Made by a program: the position numbers and the translations under genes. Under the pieces are notes generated by a model. It did not search any database, was not told where the DNA came from, and saw only the letters and a program-made list of their open reading frames with translations. From Planctomycetota bacterium (GTDB taxonomy: Bacteria > Planctomycetota > Phycisphaerae > Phycisphaerales > UBA1924): 56,280 nucleotides of DNA. How positions within the stretch are numbered: position 1 is the stretch's first letter; every line of letters begins with the position of its first letter. Location: NCBI GenBank assembly GCA_024280755.1, contig JAJRPN010000035.1:1-56280 (forward strand), read 5' to 3'. Shown piece by piece: positions 24,414-32,587 of the stretch.

Positions 24414-25409
24414 ATGTTGAGCAACGAACACATTCTGGTCACTGGATGCGCCGGGTTTATTGGATCGCACTTGTGCGAATCACTTTTATCACACGGCGCG
24501 AGTGTTGTTGGGGTTGACAACTTTGATCCTTTTTATGGGCGTGATCGGAAAGAAAAAAATCTGGCTGAGGTCGCTCAAACAGATCCGAAGAAACGATTCT
24601 CGTTTTTAGAAATAGATGTGTGTAACGAAAATGCTTTGATCGAAGTGCTCAAGGAGCACCAGGTAAGCGGGGTGATTCACCTTGCTGCCAAGGCGGGTGT
24701 TCGCCCGAGTATTCCTGACCCTGGCGGGTTTATCAAAGTAAATATTCTCGGTACTCAATCTGTATTGAGTGCTGCGAGCAAGGCAGGGTGCAAGCGGGTT
24801 GTGTGTGCGTCTTCAAGCTCGGTGTATGGAAACAATGCGAAGACCCCGTTTTCGGAATCGGATGATGTGCATCATCCGATCTCGCCTTATGCGGCGACAA
24901 AGCTTTCTTGCGAGTTGATGGGCGATACGCATCATCATTTGACCGGGTTGCCGATCGCAATGCTTCGGTTTTTTACGGTGTTTGGGCCTCGCCAACGCCC
25001 GGACCTTGCGATGAGTTTGTTTTTGTCAAAGGTGAGCCAAGGCGAGACGATTAATCGGTTTGGCAATGGCACGACGAGCCGAGACTATACCTTTGTTGAT
25101 GATATCGTTGCGGGAATCATCAAATCCTATCAGCAGATTGATGAGCATGGATTCAGAGTATGGAACCTCGGAGGCGATCATCCCACGACGCTCAATGAGA
25201 TGATCGAAACGATTGGAGCCGTGGTTGGACGCGAGCCAAAGATCAATGAGATGGGGATGCAGCCGGGCGATGTGGAGCGGACTTGGGCGAACCTGGTGCG
25301 ATCACAGAAGGAACTTGGGTATCAGCCGAAAACTTCGATTTTCGATGGGCTTACAAAGCAGTGGGCGTGGATGCAATCACAGAATATTGGCGAAAACAAT
25401 TGTGACTGA
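24414..25409 (+). CDS. NAD-dependent sugar-nucleotide epimerase (UDP-glucuronate 4-epimerase-like)
   Basis: 331 residues from ATG 24414 (a TTG lies directly before it). An extended short-chain dehydrogenase: I-L-V-T-G-C-A-G-F-I-G-S-H-L-C-E binds NAD, G-V-I-H-L-A-A-K-A-G-V-R-P-S is the typical segment of UDP-glucuronate epimerases, S-S-S-V-Y-G supplies the catalytic Ser, and Y-A-A-T-K the Tyr-Lys pair. R-F-F-T-V-F-G-P-R-Q-R-P-D-L-A-M also points to this subgroup. It would supply UDP-galacturonate or a related sugar for surface glycans. It converges with the sulfotransferase gene (58 bases between stops). Confidence 0.87.
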   Translation: MLSNEHILVTGCAGFIGSHLCESLLSHGASVVGVDNFDPFYGRDRKEKNLAEVAQTDPKKRFSFLEIDVCNENALIEVLKEHQVSGVIHLAAKAGVRPSIPDPGGFIKVNILGTQSVLSAASKAGCKRVVCASSSSVYGNNAKTPFSESDDVHHPISPYAATKLSCELMGDTHHHLTGLPIAMLRFFTVFGPRQRPDLAMSLFLSKVSQGETINRFGNGTTSRDYTFVDDIVAGIIKSYQQIDEHGFRVWNLGGDHPTTLNEMIETIGAVVGREPKINEMGMQPGDVERTWANLVRSQKELGYQPKTSIFDGLTKQWAWMQSQNIGENNCD

Positions 25410-25467
25410 ACCATTTCACCTCAAGGCATGAGTTGGGCGTTTGACACCTTCTTCATCATTCGCCTGA

Positions 25468-26247
25468 TCAATCTAGAGCGTAACCAAACTCAGCAAGTTC
25501 ATCTTTAAATCTCGCATCAAAGAGGGCGTCTAGCCCTGGCATGAGTGAATCCAGCGATTGATTGGATTGCCCCTTGTTCATAAAATAGATTCCCTTTCGG
25601 GTGGCTTGGCTTGTGCCGTCGAAGAGGAGACTTGTTTTCTGCTTCGCTGTTTTTTTTTCTCGGATCTCTAATGCACGCATGAAATCGAACGAGCTTGCGA
25701 CCACGGCTTCGTCGATTTGCTCTAGGGTGCGTTGGATATCGAGGAACCCGAGCATCCTCTCAAGTTGCGTATGCGGATTGGATTTGAGGTCCTCGTAGCG
25801 GATTTGGAGAACTGGAAAATCGGTTGCGTTTCTCCATGATCTTGCATGGGATGCCCATGTACCGAAGCTGCTGGATTTCCAATGCGGGTCGCCCTTCGCT
25901 TGAAGGAATGCCTTGATTACAAGGTCTTTCTGCGACTGGCTCGCTGTATCACTCGTCAGCGTGCGATAGTTAATAGCACTGAGCATCACATCGCGCGGGT
26001 TTCGGATGATGTGGATTGCTTTGGATGTTTCAGTGAGTTTGGGATGCTTCGCGCTAAGCTCGAAATGCGTTTTGATCTGAAGCGTTCCAGACTCCGGGAT
26101 ATCAAAAGGCATTGGGCGATGGATATCCGGAATTTTTTTTGATACAGCACCCGAGTTCTTCGGCGGCCCAAAGATCGCAGCGTAGAGCATGAAGCGGACC
26201 CAGGTGTTGCCAGACTTTGGATAGGATGCAAGCCAAACGATGTTCAT
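25468..26247 (-). CDS. Sulfotransferase domain protein
   Basis: 259 residues from M-N-I-V-W-L-A-S-Y-P-K-S-G-N-T-W. That N-terminal motif is the 5'-phosphosulfate-binding loop of PAPS-dependent sulfotransferases; I-R-N-P-R-D-V-M-L-S-A is the 3'-phosphate-binding motif, and a His lies in the expected catalytic region. It transfers sulfate from PAPS to a hydroxyl group; the acceptor is unknown. The start overlaps the GT41 stop by four bases (ATGA), so the two are translationally coupled and may act on the same glycan or protein. Confidence 0.88.
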   Translation of the reverse strand: MNIVWLASYPKSGNTWVRFMLYAAIFGPPKNSGAVSKKIPDIHRPMPFDIPESGTLQIKTHFELSAKHPKLTETSKAIHIIRNPRDVMLSAINYRTLTSDTASQSQKDLVIKAFLQAKGDPHWKSSSFGTWASHARSWRNATDFPVLQIRYEDLKSNPHTQLERMLGFLDIQRTLEQIDEAVVASSFDFMRALEIREKKTAKQKTSLLFDGTSQATRKGIYFMNKGQSNQSLDSLMPGLDALFDARFKDELAEFGYALD

Positions 26248-28067
26248 TGGGTTGGCTCCGTGTGGGCTTGTTGTGTTTCGCACCATGATTTCCAGAGGGA
26301 AATGAATACTGATTCTAGTTTTTTCGTGTAGCTTTTTCCGTCCGTTAAGGGGGATGACAAAAGTTGTGCGCGAAGAATATTTCTGGATTCAAGAGAATAC
26401 GAACCGCCCCGTGCCTGTTTGTTTGCAAGCTCGATGTAATCTTGCTCACTTGACGCAACGAGATCCGATCTTCCGGCCGCTGTGAGTAACGAGGCACTTA
26501 CTCGGCCTGCGTGTGCATTGCCGAGCAGTGTGATTGTTGGGACACCCATCGCAAGTGCTTCGCATGTCGTGGTGGTGCCGGTGTAAGGAAAGGTGTCAAG
26601 TGCGCAATCTATTTGATTGTAAAGATCGAGGTGTTCGAAGTTGGTTGGCGTGCGGCCAATGAGTTTGATTCGTGATGAGGATATGCCAAGCGATTCGAAT
26701 CTTGAGTAAACATCGTCACATACTTCCTGTTGTTCTAGCCGCGATGCTTTGAGGAGGAGTTGTGAATCAGGATTCTCATTCAGAATGGATGCCCAAACTC
26801 GCATGGTGCTTGGTGAGATTTTTCGAAGATCGTTAAATGAGCCAAAGACAAATGGGCGTAATGGCTTTGGAGCTTGTATAGCAGGGAAATCAACAGGTGG
26901 CCGATAGCAGAGGAAACAATCGTCAACGCGCACAAGTTGTTCGGTTGCAAGGTTATCAGCCTTGGGCGATGGATCGGTGATTGAATCGACGATTCGCGTG
27001 TTGATTGAATCAAGCCCGGTGGTATTTCCATAACCGATCATGGTGATCGAAACAGGAGTCGGTTTTGACCCAAAGATCGGGAGTTGGTTTGAGGCAAAGT
27101 GGCCAGTAAGTTCAACAAGAATATCTACTTGGTCATTGACGATTCGTTTGTGTGTCGCAGCGATTCCATCAGTGCAGTCTCGCCAAATACTCGCATGCGA
27201 TTTAAGTCTTACGGTTGTCGCGTCTCCATGGGAACTTGTCGAGTATACAACGATCTCAAAATCCTCTTTGTTGAGGTGCTCGAAGATTGGTTCGATGAAG
27301 TATGCGATTGAGTGTTCTTTAAAATCTGGCGAGATGAAACCGATTCGGATTCTCTTGTTTGTGTCTGGCTTGTTCGGATATGACTTTGGTGTATGTACTT
27401 TGGACTGCACGCACTGGCCGAAGGCTTGATGGATTTCAAACACTTCTTCGGGTGTGAGTTGATCGTCGTAACACGAAAACATGGCCAGAGAATCATGGAG
27501 GATTGGGCTGTTAGGAAACCGAGCGACTGCATCGCGCATCAACTCTACTGCTTTGTGAGCGTTTGCGGTATCTGATTCGAGAAGCGCAAGATTCATGATT
27601 GCTTCGTGATCATTTGGAGATTCTTGGATCGCCTGATTAAACGATTTTCTTGCATCAGCGATGCGTCCTGTTTGGAGGTACGCCACGCCGAGCGGTCCAA
27701 AGATTCTCGGAGACTGCGGACTAATGGCTACAGCCTGTTCGAGATGTTTGATTGCTTTTTTGTGATCATCTGATTGAACAAGAAGTGTGCCGAGAATGAT
27801 TTGGTATTGCGGAGTTTTGGAATCCAAATCTACGGCACGCGTCGCGTAATAGATTGCTTTGTCCCGCTGGGAAACACTTGTATAGAAGCTCGAAGCGACA
27901 TGATTCACCTCTGGGAGCGATGGATATTTCTGAATAAGCTTCGTTAATTCAATCGTTACTTGTGCTGATTGATTTGCTGCGATTCGTTTGAGAATTTTGG
28001 CGAGTTGTTCGCGGACAAGCGCGTGCTGCGTGGATGTAATCTGTTTTGTTTTGGGTGATCGGCTCAT
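26244..28067 (-). CDS. TPR-repeat O-GlcNAc transferase-like glycosyltransferase (GT41)
   Basis: 607 residues. Residues ~15-215 contain about five tetratricopeptide repeats (for example A-I-Y-Y-A-T-R-A-V-D-L-D, G-V-A-Y-L-Q-T-G-R-I-A-D-A-R-K-S-F). Residues ~235-600 match the GT41 catalytic region: R-I-R-I-G-F-I-S-P-D-F-K-E-H-S-I-A-Y-F, D-I-L-V-E-L-T-G-H, F-G-S-F-N-D-L-R-K-I-S-P, and the donor site D-T-F-P-Y-T-G-T-T-T-T-C-E-A-L-A-M-G-V-P. The His of K-E-H-S is the family's conserved residue. Such enzymes O-glycosylate Ser/Thr of proteins in the cytoplasm. It overlaps dxr upstream and the sulfotransferase downstream by four bases each. Confidence 0.9.
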   Translation of the reverse strand: MSRSPKTKQITSTQHALVREQLAKILKRIAANQSAQVTIELTKLIQKYPSLPEVNHVASSFYTSVSQRDKAIYYATRAVDLDSKTPQYQIILGTLLVQSDDHKKAIKHLEQAVAISPQSPRIFGPLGVAYLQTGRIADARKSFNQAIQESPNDHEAIMNLALLESDTANAHKAVELMRDAVARFPNSPILHDSLAMFSCYDDQLTPEEVFEIHQAFGQCVQSKVHTPKSYPNKPDTNKRIRIGFISPDFKEHSIAYFIEPIFEHLNKEDFEIVVYSTSSHGDATTVRLKSHASIWRDCTDGIAATHKRIVNDQVDILVELTGHFASNQLPIFGSKPTPVSITMIGYGNTTGLDSINTRIVDSITDPSPKADNLATEQLVRVDDCFLCYRPPVDFPAIQAPKPLRPFVFGSFNDLRKISPSTMRVWASILNENPDSQLLLKASRLEQQEVCDDVYSRFESLGISSSRIKLIGRTPTNFEHLDLYNQIDCALDTFPYTGTTTTCEALAMGVPTITLLGNAHAGRVSASLLTAAGRSDLVASSEQDYIELANKQARGGSYSLESRNILRAQLLSSPLTDGKSYTKKLESVFISLWKSWCETQQAHTEPTQ

Positions 28068-29299
28068 TGCGACTTCTCAGCGATTGCTTCGCACAGACGA
28101 CCGACACACTCTCGAGCTTTCGAGTCGGCGGCGTAAACATCTTCGATGGTGCTGATTGGTTGCGTGTCCCAATCGTTCATTACCTGTGCGACGATTTGAT
28201 CGATCATGCCGAATGGTATTTTATTGTTGAGAAAAGCGTTGACCGCATGTTCGTTTGCCGCATTGAACGCTGCGCCAGCGTCTCCACCTTCTTTGATCAC
28301 ACCCATCGCCAGATCGATCGCTGGAAACCGATCGGGATCAATTTCGATAAAATCAAGTCGGCTGAGTTTTGTGACATCAAGCTTTGAAGCACAACCTTCA
28401 ATGCGCTCTTGAAAACCTAAGGCATGTTGAATCGGCGCTTTCATATCGGGTGCGCCCATCTGTGCGATGACAGAAGAATCAGCACATTCGATCATCGCGT
28501 GAACAACTGATTGCGGATGGATGACTGCGCCCAAACAGTCGGCGTCGAGCCCAAAGAGCCAATGGGCTTCGATCAGTTCGAGTGCTTTGTTCATGAGGGT
28601 TGCGCTATCAATCGTGACCTTCGCGCCCATTTTCCAAGTTGGATGGTTGAGCGCATCATTGAGTGAGGCGTTTTCGATTTGATCTCTCGTATGGCGCCGA
28701 AATGGGCCTCCAGATGCTGTGAGGATAACACGCTCGACTAAAGCCGGAGCTAGCATTGGCGGGCAGTAGTTGTTGCTCAACGATTGCAAGCATTGCCAAA
28801 CCCCCGCATGTTCGGAATCGACCGGGAACAACTTGGCCCCTGATCTTTGTGCTGCTTGGATAACCAATCCACCAGCGGCTACGAGGGTTTCTTTGTTGGC
28901 GAGAGCGACATCGATACCGAGTTCGATCGCGCGATAGACCGAATCGAGCCCGGCGATGCCAACGATTGCGCCGACAACAAGATCACATGGAACATCTTCG
29001 ACGAGTTTTCGGGCTGCATTTTTACCCGTACGAACTTTGAAACTCGACTGATCAAACTCTTCGCACATGCTCGCAATTGCAATATCTCGTACGCCGAGTT
29101 TTACCGCTTGATCGGCGAGTTGTTGATGATTAGAACCGACAGCCAACCCGACAACTTCATACCGAACAGATGATTTACCCTTTGATTCAAGGGTATTAAG
29201 GTGTTCGATGACTTCGATGGTTTGCACACCGATCGAGCCGGTGGACCCGAGAATGAGTACACGCTTGGTCGAAGACGAGCTGGCGGCGATGGTGCCCAC
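28064..29299 (-). CDS. dxr: 1-deoxy-D-xylulose 5-phosphate reductoisomerase
   Basis: 411 residues, GTG start with AGGA about 6 bases upstream. Converts DXP to 2-C-methyl-D-erythritol 4-phosphate with NADPH, the committed step of the non-mevalonate isoprenoid route. Motifs: V-L-I-L-G-S-T-G-S-I-G-V-Q-T (NADPH), A-L-A-N-K-E-T-L-V-A-A-G, P-V-D-S-E-H-A-G-V-W-Q-C-L (metal and substrate), T-A-S-G-G-P-F-R, and H-P-T-W-K-M-G-A-K-V-T-I-D-S-A-T-L-M-N-K with E-A-H-W-L-F. Complete. First gene of a tight dxr-GT41-sulfotransferase unit, 26 bases after the RNase E/G gene. Confidence 0.96.
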   Translation of the reverse strand: MGTIAASSSSTKRVLILGSTGSIGVQTIEVIEHLNTLESKGKSSVRYEVVGLAVGSNHQQLADQAVKLGVRDIAIASMCEEFDQSSFKVRTGKNAARKLVEDVPCDLVVGAIVGIAGLDSVYRAIELGIDVALANKETLVAAGGLVIQAAQRSGAKLFPVDSEHAGVWQCLQSLSNNYCPPMLAPALVERVILTASGGPFRRHTRDQIENASLNDALNHPTWKMGAKVTIDSATLMNKALELIEAHWLFGLDADCLGAVIHPQSVVHAMIECADSSVIAQMGAPDMKAPIQHALGFQERIEGCASKLDVTKLSRLDFIEIDPDRFPAIDLAMGVIKEGGDAGAAFNAANEHAVNAFLNNKIPFGMIDQIVAQVMNDWDTQPISTIEDVYAADSKARECVGRLCEAIAEKSQ

Positions 29300-29325
29300 G
29301 CGAATCCTTTACTTTATGCGAGCGT

Positions 29326-32190
29326 TTATTCTAATCCGAGCCGAGCCAGTTCGCTGGCTGAAAGCACACGGCGAGAGTTGGAATACAACCCCCGACGAGG
29401 CTTGGGCTTATCAGCTTCTGGAGAAGGCTTACTGGTTCGTTTGCTCGTTGGTTTGCTCGAAATCGGTTTCGTTTCTTGCTTGTCGACCTGTTCGGTCGCC
29501 GGTTTTTTCGAGCGCGAGCGTCGGCGAGATTTGCGTTCTGGCTTTGGCTCGGTGACTCGATCAGCTTCTGGCTTTGCATCTTCTTTAGACTCTACCTGAA
29601 CCGAACTATCGGCTGATTCCTCATGTGCTGCTTCGCCGCGAGCTGGGCGACGGCGTGGGCGGCGACGAGGGCGCGGTGCTGATTCTGATCGTTCTTCTAA
29701 CTGATCATCTGAAGTTTCGTCAGGTGAAGAATCTTCATTCACACTTGTGTTATGAATATCTGATGAATCTTGATCTTGTGTTGTGTCTGATTCGTTTGAA
29801 CGGCCACGCCCACCGCGTCGGCGACGACGGCGTTTCTTTTTGATTGGCTCGCCGTTCTCATCGAGTTCGACAGGACGATCTTCTGAAGATTCATCCGTAG
29901 TGTTCGAGTCGGTGGAATCGGTTTCGGTTTCGGTTTCGGTCGAATTTGCAGACTCGGCGGATCTTCCGCGGCCCCGGCCGCCGCGACGGCGACGGCGTTT
30001 TTTCTTGAACGGGTCGCCGTTGTCATCAATATCACCTTCGACTGGGTTTTGCACATTCTCAGCTTCTTCGGCTTTGCGCGCGATTTCTTCCGCAAGTTTA
30101 TGAACGGTGGTGTCGTCGACCTCGTCGAGTGGGTCCATCGCCCATGAGCCATCGGGCGAGCTTTCGTCTCGCCATTCAACAACGCTGGGCTCTGGGCGTC
30201 TCGCAGGCTTGAGTTTTTCGATCGCTATATCAGAGCCTGATGCGTCGTAGGCGTAGAAGGAAACTCGGTCGATCGGGAGTGATTCAGAAACACGAACATC
30301 GAGCGTTTTGCCCGAGATGAGTTCGATACGCGTGAGGCTTTGACGCTTGGTCGAGAGTAATGAGCTTGCGACGCGTGGATTCACGACGAGTTCGGCGCGG
30401 TGGACTTTTTGATAATCAAGCAATGCTGCGAGATCGCGCAGTGCACTGGCAGCGACGGAATCTGGGCGTTTGACCAATCCTCGTCCGTGACACATTGGGC
30501 AATCGGCAAAGTGTTGAGATTCCATCGAGCCGCGCATGCGTTGGCGGGTCATTTCGAGAAGCCCGAACGGCGAGATCGGTGCCGTGGATGACTTCGCACG
30601 ATCGCGTTTGAGGCGTTCGTTAAAGCGTGCTTCAACTTCTTTACGATGTGAGTGGTACCGCATATCGATCATATCGTTGACGACGAGGCCACCAAGATCG
30701 CGTAGGCGGAGTTGGCGACAGATGGCGTCGACCGCTTCCATGTTGGTTTTGAACGCATTGGTTTCGGCATCGCGTGCAGAGCGAGATTTGCCCGAGTTGA
30801 CATCGATGGCAACCAGTGCTTCGGTTTGATCAATGACCAATCGGCCGCCAGAGGGGAGCATGACTTCGCGGGCGTGGATCTCGTTGATTTGGGTTTCGAT
30901 GCCAAAGGCGTGGAAGATTGGTTTAGTGCCCGTGTAGTGCGAAAGCTTTGCGCCCGAGCGGGGTGCTGCGATTTTGATAAATCGGCCGACGCGTTTGAGC
31001 GCGGGTTCGGAATCGATGACAACGCGCGAAACTTCGCTGGTCAGCAAGTCACGGATTGAGCGAACGAGCAGGTCGGACTCGGTGTAAAGCAAGCGTGGTT
31101 TGGAGCCTCCCTTTCGGCGAGACTCCATGTCCTTCCAGAGTCGCCCGAGGTAGGAAAGGTCGCGTTTGAGTTCGGCCTTGTTGCGATCAAACCCGGCGGT
31201 GCGAAGGATGAACCCGAAGCCTTCGGGGAGATCAAGTTGGGAAAGGACTTGTTTGGCGGCTTTGCGTTTGTCCTCGTCTTCTTCCTTGCGCGAAACACCA
31301 ACTTTGTCCATACCAGGCATCATCACGAGGAATCGGCCGGGGATCGAAAGATAGCTTGTGAGCGTTGGGCCTTTGGTGCCTACGCCTTCTTTAAGAACCT
31401 GGACGATGATTTCTTGGCCACGCTTGAGACAGTCTTGAACTGGCGGGCGGCTCTTGCGCGGGGTCTTCTTGCCGACGCGTTCGGTTTTTTCATCGCCTTT
31501 GGCAAAGTATTGTGGGTGAAGATCCGAGATGTGCAGGAACCCATTTTCCTCGGTGCCGAAGTCGACGAATACAGCTTGAATAGAAGGCTCGATGTTGGTA
31601 ACTCGACCGACATAGATGTTGCCTACGCGCGAAACGCGATCAGTGGGTTCGACCATAAGCTCTTCGAGTTTGCCGTTTTCAAGCATCGCGACTCGGCATT
31701 CTTCGCCGGGCACATAGTTAATGATCATCTCGGCCTGTGGAGCGGGCTTGTCGGCTTTGGCTCTGGATGAAGTTGTTTTCTTGGTGGTCTTCTTTATTGT
31801 CTTACTTGAAACTGTTTTCTTCGTCGTGCGTGAACGACGGCGTGACGGTCTTTCTTCCGCTGCCGGTTCTGAATCAGAATCAACTTCTGGGGCAGATTCT
31901 TGCTCTGGTTCTTGTGTGGCTTCTTGAGCAGCTTCAACTGCTTCTGCCTCTTGCTCCACTGACTCAACCACAGCATCGTCTTGCTCTTGGATCTCGGGCT
32001 GATCTGCCTTGGTGCGTGAAGTCTTCTTGGCTGTTTTTTTAGCAACGCGCTTGGAAGTCTTCTTCTTGGTTGTCTTCTTTGTGACCGTCTTTTTGGTGGT
32101 CTTTTTGGTGGTTTTCTTCTTGGCGGTTTTTTTCGTAGTCTTTGGAGTTGTTTCTGGTTGAGTTTTGTTGTTGTCTGATGTGTCTGTCAT
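29326..32190 (-). CDS. rng: Ribonuclease E/G family protein with lysine-rich N-terminus and arginine-rich C-terminus
   Basis: 954 residues; the gene could equally be called rne. Residues 1-160 are disordered: a histone H1-like tract of T-K-K-T and A-K-K-T units, an acidic Glu/Gln tract, then a second basic part. The catalytic core (about 155-640) has an S1 domain (V-G-N-I-Y-V-G-R-V-T-N-I-E-P, F-V-D-F-G), A-L-V-A-I-D-V-N-S-G-K and L-G-G-L-V-V-N-D-M-I-D-M, which hold the two catalytic Asp, then I-S-P-F-G-L-L-E-M-T-R-Q-R and the Zn-link C-P-M-C. The C-terminal ~310 residues are disordered, with K-K-K-R-R-R-R-R clusters and acidic spacers, as in scaffold regions of degradosome enzymes. It initiates mRNA decay and rRNA/tRNA processing. 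Both tails probably bind RNA. Confidence 0.92.
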   Translation of the reverse strand: MTDTSDNNKTQPETTPKTTKKTAKKKTTKKTTKKTVTKKTTKKKTSKRVAKKTAKKTSRTKADQPEIQEQDDAVVESVEQEAEAVEAAQEATQEPEQESAPEVDSDSEPAAEERPSRRRSRTTKKTVSSKTIKKTTKKTTSSRAKADKPAPQAEMIINYVPGEECRVAMLENGKLEELMVEPTDRVSRVGNIYVGRVTNIEPSIQAVFVDFGTEENGFLHISDLHPQYFAKGDEKTERVGKKTPRKSRPPVQDCLKRGQEIIVQVLKEGVGTKGPTLTSYLSIPGRFLVMMPGMDKVGVSRKEEDEDKRKAAKQVLSQLDLPEGFGFILRTAGFDRNKAELKRDLSYLGRLWKDMESRRKGGSKPRLLYTESDLLVRSIRDLLTSEVSRVVIDSEPALKRVGRFIKIAAPRSGAKLSHYTGTKPIFHAFGIETQINEIHAREVMLPSGGRLVIDQTEALVAIDVNSGKSRSARDAETNAFKTNMEAVDAICRQLRLRDLGGLVVNDMIDMRYHSHRKEVEARFNERLKRDRAKSSTAPISPFGLLEMTRQRMRGSMESQHFADCPMCHGRGLVKRPDSVAASALRDLAALLDYQKVHRAELVVNPRVASSLLSTKRQSLTRIELISGKTLDVRVSESLPIDRVSFYAYDASGSDIAIEKLKPARRPEPSVVEWRDESSPDGSWAMDPLDEVDDTTVHKLAEEIARKAEEAENVQNPVEGDIDDNGDPFKKKRRRRRGGRGRGRSAESANSTETETETDSTDSNTTDESSEDRPVELDENGEPIKKKRRRRRRGGRGRSNESDTTQDQDSSDIHNTSVNEDSSPDETSDDQLEERSESAPRPRRRPRRRPARGEAAHEESADSSVQVESKEDAKPEADRVTEPKPERKSRRRSRSKKPATEQVDKQETKPISSKPTSKRTSKPSPEADKPKPRRGLYSNSRRVLSASELARLGLE

Positions 32191-32587
32191 TGGTAGTTCT
32201 GACCTTGTTGGTCAGTGAGCTCGTAATGCACGAAGACAAACCGGCACGGACGCGGAGTTGCGTCTATGCGGGTTCTCTTGGGTCTGAAGTTGTGCGCGGT
32301 GCATGGGCACTCGATGCTCACTGAAAATATGGCAGCAGCTCACTTTGTATTCTTGGTGTGCCATCGCTCCAAAGCTGGAACAAAAACAAATCGCTCGGTG
32401 CGGGGTTGATCTTGTCGAGGATCAATCGCATCGCGAACAAACCATGAATACTCGGCGGCCTGTCGATCGAACTCTTGATGAGTTCGATCGACGACTGCGT
32501 CGTTGTTTATGGCCGAGGATCAATCACTGGGCTCCGCCTGATTCACCCAAAAGGTAAATACTGTGCGAGCGGCCACGAGAGAATGAG
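32191..32587 (-). other. 397-base leader between ptsI and the RNase E/G gene
   Basis: No ORF supported. It contains a perfect 13-bp hairpin, GTCGATCGAACTC (32462-32474) with its complement (32480-32492) around TTGAT, and a smaller TTGATC / GATCAA hairpin near 32408-32428. The position matches a long 5' leader of the RNase gene; E. coli rne has an autoregulatory leader of similar size. Confidence 0.5.
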
